Shown in pieces: positions 1 through 6,802 of a stretch of DNA of 8,152 bases. The notes under the pieces are model-generated. The model was given only the letters and a program-made list of their open reading frames with translations. It was not told where the DNA came from and ran no database searches. Source of the DNA: CAJXNP01 sp050305935 (GTDB taxonomy: Bacteria; Bacteroidota; Bacteroidia; Cytophagales; Cyclobacteriaceae); assembly GCA_050305935.1 (NCBI GenBank), contig JBNLGG010000111.1, positions 1-8,152 of the forward strand. Reading direction: 5' to 3'. Numbering within the stretch: position 1 is the stretch's first letter; each line of letters begins with the position of its first letter. The position numbers and the translations under genes were made by a program.

Positions 1-50
1 GAGTCATAAGTTTGGAGGATGGAAAAGTTATTTCCGATGTGTGGAAGTAG
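1..50 (+). CDS. C-terminal tail of an upstream gene, probably an ABC-transporter ATPase (partial)
   Basis: The third reading frame is open from the left edge to a TAG at 48-50 and ends in the residues VISLEDGKVISDVWK. The 'hydrophobic pair - L - x - DG - K/R - hydrophobic pair - S/x - D' pattern is what closes many LolD/MacB-type ABC ATPases after the H-loop, where the strand and short tail read like 'vi.L.dGki..d'. Only 15 codons are visible, so no Walker or signature motif can be checked and the family call is an inference. The tail overlaps the start of the outer-membrane barrel gene in another frame, which suggests one transcription unit. An ABC lipid or lipoprotein exporter followed by an outer-membrane partner would be a sensible pairing. 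Confidence 0.5.
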   Translation, partial: VISLEDGKVISDVWK

Positions 51-1245
51 GAAACATTCGATTTATCCATTTTTGGTTGTCCTTCTTTTCGCCTCGACGG
101 GTGTTTTATTCGGACAGGAAGAAAGCAGGGATAAGAATTGGGATTCCTCCTTCAATGGATATTTAAAATACATGCAAACCATCTCCTGGAGTCCCGATAT
201 GGAGCTGTTGACGGATAATCTTATCCACAACCGGCTGAATTTTAAAACCTATTACAAAGATCACTGGTCCGGAGTACTCGAATTCAGGAACAGGATCTTT
301 TATGGGGAAACTGTCCGGCTGTATAACAGTCTCGGAATTGATTACGGAGAACAACAAAATTCATATGACGGTGTACTCCCACTGGAATTTTTATGGGTAG
401 ATCAGCCAAGCTTTGCTTTTAATACAATTGTCGACCGGGTATACATAAATTATTCCTCCGACAAATGGGAAATACGCCTTGGTCGCCAACGAATAAACTG
501 GGGGATAAATGACACCTGGAATCCCAATGACGTGTTTAACACATTCAACTTCCTGGATTTTGACTACGAAGAGCGTCCCGGCGCAGATGCGATACGGGTG
601 CAGCGGTACCTTTCCGGACAAAGCTACCTTGATGCTGCCTATAAATTTGCTTCGGAACGCGAAAACGATGTCTTTGGGTTAAGATATGGTTTTAATACAA
701 ATGGATACGACATTCAATTGATCGCGGGAAAATTTGGTCCGGACTGGACTGCGGGGCTGGGTTGGGCAGGGAATTTAAAAAATGCGGGATTCAAAGGTGA
801 ATTACAATTGTTTGACGACTTCTCTGAGGAGAACGACAAGCTCTTTGCTAGTTTTTCTTCAACAGTAGATTACTCTTTCAGAAATGGTATTTATGTGTCA
901 GGATCATATCTCTACAATACAAGTGGAGCAAGCGAGCCATCTAACTTTAATTATTTTACATTACAGCAGGTCAATGCCAAAAACCTGATGCCCTCCAAAC
1001 ATACGATTCTGGCCTCTGGCAGCTATATGTTCAACCCTCTGTTTTCGGCAAATATTTCGTCCATCTATGGGTTTGGGATCAGATGGCTCATCTTTTTCCC
1101 TACCCTTTCCTATTCTATTCAGGCAAATCTGAATCTGGATCTCGTCGGTCAGCTTTTCTGGGCCTCCCAGCCAACATCAAATGGCGATTCACCCTTTCAA
1201 AATAGTGGTAATGCTGTCTTCGCCCGGATAAAGTGGAACTTTTAA
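19..1245 (+). CDS. Outer-membrane beta-barrel protein (DUF1302/porin-like)
   Basis: This is a predicted exported beta-barrel of about 400 residues. A signal peptide is clear: basic residues RKH at 11-13, a hydrophobic core about 16-31, and a likely cut at FG|QEE near residue 32-33, a junction common in Bacteroidota. The mature part alternates polar and aromatic residues in short strands and ends in phenylalanine (ARIKWNF), as barrel substrates of the BAM machinery do. The block GRQRINWG (155-162), WNPNDVFN (167-174) and ERPGADAIR (185-193) resembles the 'GRQ..nWG....pnD' core of DUF1302-like barrels. The substrate cannot be read from the sequence. The ATG at 19 has GGAGG directly against it (14-18), which is too close to act as a normal ribosome site; the ATG at 37 (residue 7) gives a neater 26-residue signal peptide. 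Either start overlaps the upstream ABC-like tail, by 32 or 14 bases. No terminator is seen before the sigma-factor gene. Confidence 0.8.
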   Translation: MEKLFPMCGSRKHSIYPFLVVLLFASTGVLFGQEESRDKNWDSSFNGYLKYMQTISWSPDMELLTDNLIHNRLNFKTYYKDHWSGVLEFRNRIFYGETVRLYNSLGIDYGEQQNSYDGVLPLEFLWVDQPSFAFNTIVDRVYINYSSDKWEIRLGRQRINWGINDTWNPNDVFNTFNFLDFDYEERPGADAIRVQRYLSGQSYLDAAYKFASERENDVFGLRYGFNTNGYDIQLIAGKFGPDWTAGLGWAGNLKNAGFKGELQLFDDFSEENDKLFASFSSTVDYSFRNGIYVSGSYLYNTSGASEPSNFNYFTLQQVNAKNLMPSKHTILASGSYMFNPLFSANISSIYGFGIRWLIFFPTLSYSIQANLNLDLVGQLFWASQPTSNGDSPFQNSGNAVFARIKWNF

Positions 1246-1319
1246 TGAGAATAGTTTGAAATTAAATTCCTCTAATTTTCCAATGTAGAATTAAACCCTT
1301 AATTTCGTTGCTCAATTCT

Positions 1320-1910
1320 ATGAGTCGCGAGCAAACCATAGCGCTATACCAGCCGATGCTTCAGGCCATTGCCATGAAGATAGTTGGCTCTATGCACGAT
1401 GCGGAGGACATCGTGCAGGATACTTTCCTGAAATACCTCACGATTGACGGAAATAAAATCAACAACACAAAAGCCTACCTGATTAAATCCGTCACAAACA
1501 ACTGTCTGAACCATATCAATTCGCTTAAGCAAAAGAAAAAAGAATACCTGGAGTCGATCAAGCTGCCTGAATTCATGGAGAAAATTGACCTGTCGCACCT
1601 GGACATCAAGCATGAATTTGAGGTGGCCGTTGCAACGCTTCATAAAAAATTGGAACCTCTTGAGAGAGCGGTTTTTATACTGAGAGAGTGCTTTGATTAC
1701 GAATATGACGAGCTTCAGGAAATACTTGATAAAAAGAAAGATCATTGTCGCCAGCTATTTTGCCGGGCAAAGCAGAAGTTATCACAATCCTCACCTAAAA
1801 TAAATATCCACGTCGACCTGTTTAAAGGAGGTATGTTTGATACCTTTAAAAACGCCTTTAGCAAAGGTCAGATGAACGAGTTCATCGATCACCTAAAATC
1901 CAACAAATAA
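1320..1910 (+). CDS. ECF-type RNA polymerase sigma factor with short C-terminal extension
   Basis: An alternative sigma factor of the extracytoplasmic-function class, predicted to direct RNA polymerase to a small regulon. Numbered from the ATG at 1320, region 2 spans about 8-70 with the conserved core DAEDIVQDTFLKYL (27-40) and the helix KAYLIKSVTNNCLN (51-64). Region 4 spans about 105-155, with LEPLERAVFILRE (111-123) leading into the helix-turn-helix. A tail (161-196) keeps an 'F..AF..G..NEFI.HLK' pattern, like the first helix of the SnoaL-type domain that follows SigJ/ECF41 factors, but it stops there. I prefer the ATG at 1320 to the TTG at 1308, which would add only four residues. No anti-sigma gene adjoins it; the neighbours are a barrel protein upstream and an acyl-CoA desaturase 85 bases downstream on the same strand. 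Family call is firm; the regulon is unknown. Confidence 0.9.
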   Translation: MSREQTIALYQPMLQAIAMKIVGSMHDAEDIVQDTFLKYLTIDGNKINNTKAYLIKSVTNNCLNHINSLKQKKKEYLESIKLPEFMEKIDLSHLDIKHEFEVAVATLHKKLEPLERAVFILRECFDYEYDELQEILDKKKDHCRQLFCRAKQKLSQSSPKINIHVDLFKGGMFDTFKNAFSKGQMNEFIDHLKSNK

Positions 1911-1995
1911 ATTTTCCTTTTTTTGTCACAAATCCATTCCGGGTTTGTCTTCCTATATATACACTCAAAAAAACTATTAAAAACTAGATTCGGAG

Positions 1996-2778
1996 ATGGA
2001 AGTTATTATACCCTTTTTTATAGCGCACTGGTATCTGTCGCTATTTTTTCAGACGTTTTTCCTACACAGGTATGCCTCGCACATGGCATTCACCATGGGG
2101 AAAAAAACGGAGAAAGTGTTCTTTATACTGACGTGGTTCTTTCAGGGATCCAATTATCTGAGCGCTTACGGCTACGGTATTATGCACCGGATGCACCATG
2201 CTTATGCGGATACACCCAATGACCCACACTCACCAAAGTACGATGAGACTTTGTTTAACATGATGTGGAAAACAAAAACCATCTATTCTGACATTACCAA
2301 TAAAAAAATTGAGGTAGACCCAAGGTTTACCAAAGATGTGCCAGAGTGGACAGCTTTTGATAAGATTGCCCGATCATGGATATCCAGAGTAATGTGGGGC
2401 GCGGTGTATTTTTCCGTGTATTGGTTTTTTGCCGATGTGTGGTGGTTATGGTTACTGTTACCCATCCAGTTTATCCTAAGCCCGGTACATGGTGCGATCA
2501 TCAACTGGTTTGCTCACAAATATGGCTACAGAAATTTTGAAGTGGGTGATACCTCAAGAAACTTCCTTCCGGTTGATTTCCTCATGATGGGCGAAAGCTA
2601 CCACAACAACCACCACAAGCATGGTTCACGACCTAACTTTGGGGGAGTGAGGTGGCACGAGCTTGACCCAACCTACTATGTGATTCTTCTGCTTGACAAA
2701 CTAAAGGTGATCAAGCTTAAAGAATACAGCAAGCAGGTTTCCCTTGATAAAAAAGAAGAAAAGAAAGAAGCTGCTTAA
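1996..2778 (+). CDS. Membrane acyl-CoA (fatty acid) desaturase
   Basis: An integral-membrane di-iron enzyme that places a cis double bond in an acyl chain (stearoyl-CoA desaturase-like, probably delta-9), using O2 and electrons from a separate carrier. The three histidine boxes are present in order: HRYASH (24-29), HRMHH (64-68) and HNNHH (203-207). DPHSP (76-80) and the extra histidine in NWFAHKYG (170-177) also match the family. Hydrophobic segments lie before box one (about 4-23), at about 41-62 and at about 132-170; the tail is lysine- and glutamate-rich (KKEEKKEAA). The 260-residue length and very short stretch before box one fit the bacterial form. The ATG at 1996 is preceded directly by CGGAG, too close to count as strong ribosome-site evidence, but a start further downstream would lose the first membrane segment. 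There is no cytochrome b5 or ferredoxin domain, so the electron donor is encoded elsewhere. The gene ends just before a strong terminator. Confidence 0.94.
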   Translation: MEVIIPFFIAHWYLSLFFQTFFLHRYASHMAFTMGKKTEKVFFILTWFFQGSNYLSAYGYGIMHRMHHAYADTPNDPHSPKYDETLFNMMWKTKTIYSDITNKKIEVDPRFTKDVPEWTAFDKIARSWISRVMWGAVYFSVYWFFADVWWLWLLLPIQFILSPVHGAIINWFAHKYGYRNFEVGDTSRNFLPVDFLMMGESYHNNHHKHGSRPNFGGVRWHELDPTYYVILLLDKLKVIKLKEYSKQVSLDKKEEKKEAA

Positions 2779-2797
2779 AAGAAATTAAGATCATATC

Positions 2798-2834
2798 AAA
2801 CCCCTTGCTTTTCATAAAAAGTAAGGGGTTTTTT
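2798..2834 (+). terminator. Intrinsic terminator after the desaturase gene
   Basis: A 15-base-pair stem (2798-2812 with 2817-2831, one G-U pair at 2807/2822) closes a four-base CATA loop, and the T-run continues to 2834. The arms read AAACCCCTTGCTTTT and AAAAGTAAGGGGTTT. It starts 20 bases after the desaturase stop, so the desaturase transcript ends here and the ETF operon needs its own promoter. Confidence 0.92.
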
Positions 2835-3051
2835 GTTTCGTTTTTACCTACACGCTTGATTATCAACATTTCCCTCCCTTTACCTGATCTTCATCATACT
2901 ATTTAGCTAATACAAAAAGTACCTTCATCGGAATATTTTTTTTCTAAACCCAATGAAGTCTACCATGAATCCAGCTATGAAAATTCCACCTTTGATTTTC
3001 ATTCCCATTTCGGCTGTTTACATGGTGTAGTTCACCTTAAATAACAGACAT
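2835..3051 (+). promoter_or_regulatory. Gap upstream of etfB, expected to hold the operon promoter; none identified
   Basis: This stretch separates the desaturase terminator from etfB and must contain the operon promoter, because the terminator upstream is strong. I found no exact TAnnTTTG box. The nearest is TATTTTTT at 2934-2941, without a TTG at the proper distance. A short open frame runs 2953-3030 and is listed separately. An 11-base palindrome, TTGATTATCAA (2856-2866), is too short to call an operator. Confidence 0.3.
2953..3030 (+). CDS. Possible 25-codon leader ORF upstream of etfB
   Basis: An ATG at 2953 opens a 25-codon frame ending in TAG at 3028-3030, 21 bases before the etfB start. 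The peptide is MKSTMNPAMKIPP followed by a hydrophobic stretch (LIFIPISAVYMV), which could be a short membrane peptide. There is no convincing ribosome site, and a frame this short can arise by chance in AT-rich DNA. It is a candidate leader peptide only. Confidence 0.15.
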   Translation: MKSTMNPAMKIPPLIFIPISAVYMV

Positions 3052-3927
3052 ATGAAAGGATACAAAATCATTGTGCTTGCCAAGCAGGTTCCCGATACCA
3101 GGAATGTAGGCAAGGATGCAATGAAAGCTGATGGAACAGTTAACAGAGCCGCTCTCCCTGCTGTTTTCAATCCGGAAGATCTTCAGGCATTGGAGCAGGC
3201 ATTAAGGATCAAGGATAGATTTCCTGATTCAACCATTACGGTGCTGACCATGGGTCCGGTAAGGGCCGCCGAAGTAATAAGGGAAGCTCTTTACCGGGGT
3301 GCCGATAATGGGGTGCTGATAACAGACAGAAAATTTGCCGGATCGGACACGCTGGCCACCTCTTATGCCATATCACTCGCGGCAAAAAAAATGGCTCCCT
3401 TTGACCTTATCCTATGTGGGCGTCAAGCCATCGACGGCGACACAGCCCAGGTAGGGCCTCAGGCAGCAGAAAAGATCGGCATCCCTCAAGTCACTTATTG
3501 CGAAGAAATAGTCTCCCTCAACAATAAAAGCATACAAATAAAGCGAAGACTGGAACGGGGAGTTGAAACAGTGGAAACCCCTATGCCCGCACTAGTGACA
3601 GTTCACGGATCAGCCCCCTCGTGCCGATCAAGAAATGCGAAGTTATTCATGAAGTACAAACATGCAGAAACCGTTACGGAAATGCAGAATGACACGGAAG
3701 ATTACCTTGCCCTGCACGATGAACGGCCATATTTGAATATCCAGGAATGGACAGTAGATGATTTAAATGCAGATGAAGAATGGCTCGGATTATCCGGCTC
3801 ACCCACTAAAGTAAAGAAGGTAACAAATGTTGTCTTTACTGCAAAAGAATCAAAAGTTCTCAATGAAACCGACGGAGAAATCGAGGAACTTATCAAAGAA
3901 TTACTGGAAAACCATACCATTGGTTAG
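3052..3927 (+). CDS. etfB: Electron transfer flavoprotein, beta subunit (bifurcating-type)
   Basis: The smaller subunit of the ETF heterodimer, which accepts electrons from acyl-CoA dehydrogenases and binds a nucleotide (AMP in ordinary ETFs, a second FAD in bifurcating ones). Landmarks are KQVPDT (11-16), TMGP (66-69), GAD..VLITDRKFAGSDT (83-100) and the signature GRQAIDGDTAQVGP (123-136), with GSPTKV at 249-254. The last three blocks match what I recall of NADH-linked ETFs of the Acidaminococcus/Clostridium Bcd and FixA kind. The housekeeping ETF of mitochondria and proteobacteria instead reads 'GKQAIDDD.NQTG'. At 291 residues it is longer than the usual 250 or so, with an acidic insertion at about 210-246. 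The ATG at 3052 gives the expected N-terminus. It leads a three-gene operon with etfA 24 bases downstream. The subunit call is firm; the bifurcating assignment rests on remembered motifs. Confidence 0.95.
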   Translation: MKGYKIIVLAKQVPDTRNVGKDAMKADGTVNRAALPAVFNPEDLQALEQALRIKDRFPDSTITVLTMGPVRAAEVIREALYRGADNGVLITDRKFAGSDTLATSYAISLAAKKMAPFDLILCGRQAIDGDTAQVGPQAAEKIGIPQVTYCEEIVSLNNKSIQIKRRLERGVETVETPMPALVTVHGSAPSCRSRNAKLFMKYKHAETVTEMQNDTEDYLALHDERPYLNIQEWTVDDLNADEEWLGLSGSPTKVKKVTNVVFTAKESKVLNETDGEIEELIKELLENHTIG

Positions 3928-3951
3928 TGTCAACACCTAAATGAAAAGATC

Positions 3952-4971
3952 GTGAATAATGTATTTGTTTACTGTGAAATAGAAGATAATACCCTGGCTG
4001 ATGTTAGTCTGGAACTCTTAACAAAGGGCAGAAAGCTTGCCGATGAATTAAAATGTCAATTGGAAGCCATCCTCATCAACTCCAAATTAAATGGACTTGA
4101 TAAGGAAATTTTTCCATATGGAGTAGATGTCATCCATGTGGCAGAAGATAAAAGGCTCTACCCCTATCAGACGTTACCTCATGCAAGTATTGTCTCTAAA
4201 GTTTTTGAAGAAGAAAAACCGCAGGTCGCCTTATTTGGTGCTACCTCCATCGGAAGAGATCTTGCCCCCCGAATTGCCTCGAAGTTAAAATGTGGGTTGA
4301 CAGCCGACTGCACAAGTTTGCAAATAGGGGAGCATGAGGATAAGAAAAAGAAAAAGCTTTACAAAAACCTTTTGTATCAAATCAGACCGGCCTTTGGCGG
4401 AAATATCATCGCCAATATCATAAATCCTGAAACGCGCCCACAGATGGCCACTGTCCGCGAAGGAGTGATGAAAAAAGAAATAAAATCTCTCACCTACAGC
4501 GGAAAGATCAATCAGTTGGATATTAATAAATATGTCAACCAGGAAGACTTTGTGGTGAAGATCATTGAACGCCATATTGAAAAGAAAAAAGTAGATATCA
4601 AAAATTCTCAGATCATAGTTTCAGGTGGATATGGAGTTGGTTCGAAAGAGAACTTTAACCTACTTTTTGAATTGGCGGATGTGTTGGGTGGAGATGTGGG
4701 CGGTTCAAGGGCTGCCGTTGATGCAGGTTATATCACACGCGAACGGCAAATTGGGCAAACGGGAGTGACCGTAAGACCCCACCTGTATATCGCTTGTGGA
4801 ATTTCAGGAGCGGTGCAACATCGCGCCGGTATGGAAGAATCGTCCATGATCATTTCAATTAATAAGGACACAGATGCCCCTATCAATAAAATTGCGGACT
4901 ATGCCATCATTGGTGATGTGGGCGAGGTATTGCCAAAAATGATCAGATACTACAAGAAAAATGCAAAATAA
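3952..4971 (+). CDS. etfA: Electron transfer flavoprotein, alpha subunit (bifurcating-type)
   Basis: The larger ETF subunit; its C-terminal domain holds the FAD that shuttles electrons between partner flavoproteins. The N-terminal ETF domain (about 1-175) includes GATSIGRDLAPRIASKL (96-112) and RPQMATVREGVM (162-173), a block typical of FixB and Bcd-linked EtfA. The FAD domain (about 215-335) shows GGYGVGS (225-231), GGSRAAVDAG (250-259), QIGQTG (266-271), CGISGAVQHRAGM (282-294) and INKD (303-306), all intact. The 339-residue length is normal when no ferredoxin domain is fused at the N-terminus, and none is present. The only sensible start is GTG at 3952: no in-frame ATG occurs between the etfB stop and it. 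A four-codon ATG...TGA frame (3941-3955) overlaps this GTG, which could couple translation to upstream ribosomes. The gene lies between etfB (24-base gap) and the acyl-CoA dehydrogenase (42-base gap). Confidence 0.95.
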   Translation: MNNVFVYCEIEDNTLADVSLELLTKGRKLADELKCQLEAILINSKLNGLDKEIFPYGVDVIHVAEDKRLYPYQTLPHASIVSKVFEEEKPQVALFGATSIGRDLAPRIASKLKCGLTADCTSLQIGEHEDKKKKKLYKNLLYQIRPAFGGNIIANIINPETRPQMATVREGVMKKEIKSLTYSGKINQLDINKYVNQEDFVVKIIERHIEKKKVDIKNSQIIVSGGYGVGSKENFNLLFELADVLGGDVGGSRAAVDAGYITRERQIGQTGVTVRPHLYIACGISGAVQHRAGMEESSMIISINKDTDAPINKIADYAIIGDVGEVLPKMIRYYKKNAK

Positions 4972-5013
4972 CAGCATTCATTCTATTCAATTCAAAAAAT
5001 AACAGATTCAACA

Positions 5014-6720
5014 ATGGCTAATTTTTACACTGACAATAGACATTTAAAATTTCATCTCTCACATCCAACTATGAAGAAGATCATATCATTGAGAGAAAGG
5101 AATTTTATCGAAAAAGACCAGTTTGACTATGCTCCCATAGATTTTGAAGACGCCATCGACAACTACGATAAAACGCTGGAAATAGTCGGAGAAATATGCG
5201 GTGAGATAGTGGCAGAAAATGCAGAATCCGTTGACAAGGAAGGCCCTAAAATAGTGGATAACGAGGTAAAGTATGCGGAAGGCACCCAGCGAAATTATGA
5301 AGCTCTCAAACAGGCAGGCTTATTTGGATTGTCATTACCCAGGAGGTTTGGCGGGCTAAATTTTGCAACGGTGGCCTTTGTTATGGCCAATGAAATCGTC
5401 TCCCGGGCGGATGCCGGATTTGCCAATATTTGGGGGCTACAGGATTGCGCGGAGACCATCAATGAATTCGCTGATGAAGATATCAAGCAAGAATTCTTAC
5501 CCAAATTCGCATTGGGAGGCGCCACCGGAGCGATGGACCTGACCGAACCGGATGCAGGTTCAGACTTGCAGGCAGTACAATTTAAAGCTACTTACGACAA
5601 AGAAAATGATCAATGGCTCCTCAATGGTGTGAAGCGATTCATCACCAATGGAGATGCAGATATTTCCCTGGTACTGGCCAGGTCAGAAGAAGGGTCGCAT
5701 GATGGAAGAGGCTTGTCATTATTTGTATATGATAGAAAGCACAAGGCTGTTACCATCAGAAGGATCGAAAACAAGCTTGGGATCAAAGGCTCACCCACAT
5801 GTGAACTGGTATTTAAAAATGCCCCGGCAAAGCTCGTCGGCCAGCGAAAGCTGGGGTTGATCAAGTATGTTATGAGCCTGATGAATGCCGCTCGTCTGGG
5901 CATTGGCGCCCAGTCGGTTGGTATTGCAGAGGCCGCCTACCGGGAAGCTTTTAAATATGCACACGAACGAAGCCAGTTTGGAAAAAACATCTTTGAGTTC
6001 CCGGCGGTGTATGAGATGCTTTCGGTCATGAAGGGGAAACTATTTGCCATCAGATCGCTGCTTTATGAGACATCACGCATGGTAGACCTATATAAAACGT
6101 ATCAAAAGATCTCAGAAGAGCGAACCCTGGAACCGGAAGAAAGGGCTGAGATGAAAGAAAATCAACGGTTGGCAGACATTTACACTCCGCTGCTTAAAAT
6201 GGTCTCCAGCGAGTACTGCAACCAAATAGCCTATGATGCCATACAAATTCATGGCGGCACCGGTTATATGAAAGATTTTCCTGTGGAGAGGCTGTACCGG
6301 GATGCCAGGATCACTTCTATATATGAAGGAACTACCCAGCTACAGGTAATTGCCGCCATCAAAGGTGTTACAACCGGAGCTTATCTGAATAAAATAAAGG
6401 AATATGAAAAAGAGCCTTTAAAGCCAGAGCTGGTTTACTTAAGAAAAATCCTCATCAAAATGACCGATGAGTACGAACAAACGGTGCAGAATATTTTAGA
6501 AATGAAAGACGATGAATTAATTGACTTTCATGCACGACGTCTTGTAGAGATGGCGGGAAACATAGTCATGGGCTACCTACTCGTTCTGGATGCCATGCGG
6601 GAAGATGAATACATGAACATCGCAGAAGTGTTTATTAAAAGAGCCCAGGCTAATAATAAAGAAAAGATTTACTACATCAATACCACGGAAAATCGTGACC
6701 TAGGTATAATTAAACAGTAA
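5014..6720 (+). CDS. Acyl-CoA dehydrogenase, large form with C-terminal extension
   Basis: A flavoenzyme that introduces an alpha-beta double bond into an acyl-CoA and passes the electrons to ETF, here almost certainly the EtfAB encoded just upstream. At 568 residues it is well above the usual 380-400. A leader of about 45 residues precedes the N-terminal helical domain. The middle beta domain carries TEPDAGSD (177-184). The C-terminal helical domain contains RSQFGK (319-324), a charged insertion (about 360-385), QIHGGTGY (411-418) and IYEGTTQLQ (436-444), in which Glu438 sits at the catalytic-base position of short-chain and branched-chain dehydrogenases. An extra helical region of about 110 residues (455-568) follows, as in large-form enzymes. 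The acyl substrate cannot be read from the sequence. The ATG at 5014 fits the operon spacing. The gene is last in its operon and is followed at once by a terminator. Confidence 0.94.
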   Translation: MANFYTDNRHLKFHLSHPTMKKIISLRERNFIEKDQFDYAPIDFEDAIDNYDKTLEIVGEICGEIVAENAESVDKEGPKIVDNEVKYAEGTQRNYEALKQAGLFGLSLPRRFGGLNFATVAFVMANEIVSRADAGFANIWGLQDCAETINEFADEDIKQEFLPKFALGGATGAMDLTEPDAGSDLQAVQFKATYDKENDQWLLNGVKRFITNGDADISLVLARSEEGSHDGRGLSLFVYDRKHKAVTIRRIENKLGIKGSPTCELVFKNAPAKLVGQRKLGLIKYVMSLMNAARLGIGAQSVGIAEAAYREAFKYAHERSQFGKNIFEFPAVYEMLSVMKGKLFAIRSLLYETSRMVDLYKTYQKISEERTLEPEERAEMKENQRLADIYTPLLKMVSSEYCNQIAYDAIQIHGGTGYMKDFPVERLYRDARITSIYEGTTQLQVIAAIKGVTTGAYLNKIKEYEKEPLKPELVYLRKILIKMTDEYEQTVQNILEMKDDELIDFHARRLVEMAGNIVMGYLLVLDAMREDEYMNIAEVFIKRAQANNKEKIYYINTTENRDLGIIKQ

Positions 6721-6723
6721 ATT

Positions 6724-6752
6724 AAAAAGCCCCTGGGAACAGGGGCTTTTTT
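6724..6752. terminator. Bidirectional intrinsic terminator
   Basis: A 12-base-pair stem (6724-6735 with 6740-6751) with a GGAA loop: the 5' arm is AAAAAGCCCCTG and the 3' arm CAGGGGCTTTTT. T-runs follow the stem on both strands, so it can end the ETF-dehydrogenase operon from the left and the minus-strand 77-residue gene from the right. It begins three bases after the dehydrogenase stop codon. Confidence 0.93.
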
Positions 6753-6802
6753 ATAAAAAATAATTAGTTACGACTTAAAAAGTAGATCGAGGTAAAATCA
6801 GA

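Noticed and set aside
1255..1280. TTTG and TAATTTTC upstream of the sigma gene as a promoter
   Set aside because: The spacer is only 14 bases and the -7 box ends in C instead of G, so it does not meet the Bacteroidota consensus.
1308..1319. TTG start for the sigma factor
   Set aside because: It adds only four residues before an ATG that gives a normal N-terminus; the ATG at 1320 is more likely.
1923..2222. 99-codon plus-strand frame with a TTG start overlapping the desaturase
   Set aside because: It lies in another frame over the desaturase, whose histidine boxes fix the real frame. It has no domain-like content and no start signal.
2856..2866. Palindrome TTGATTATCAA as a possible operator
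   Set aside because: The arms are only five bases and do not extend. It is far from etfB and has no nearby promoter, so chance is an adequate explanation.
5610..5903. 97-codon minus-strand frame inside the acyl-CoA dehydrogenase
   Set aside because: It is the antisense shadow of a strongly conserved gene. The same holds for the other minus-strand frames inside the barrel, sigma, desaturase and ETF genes.
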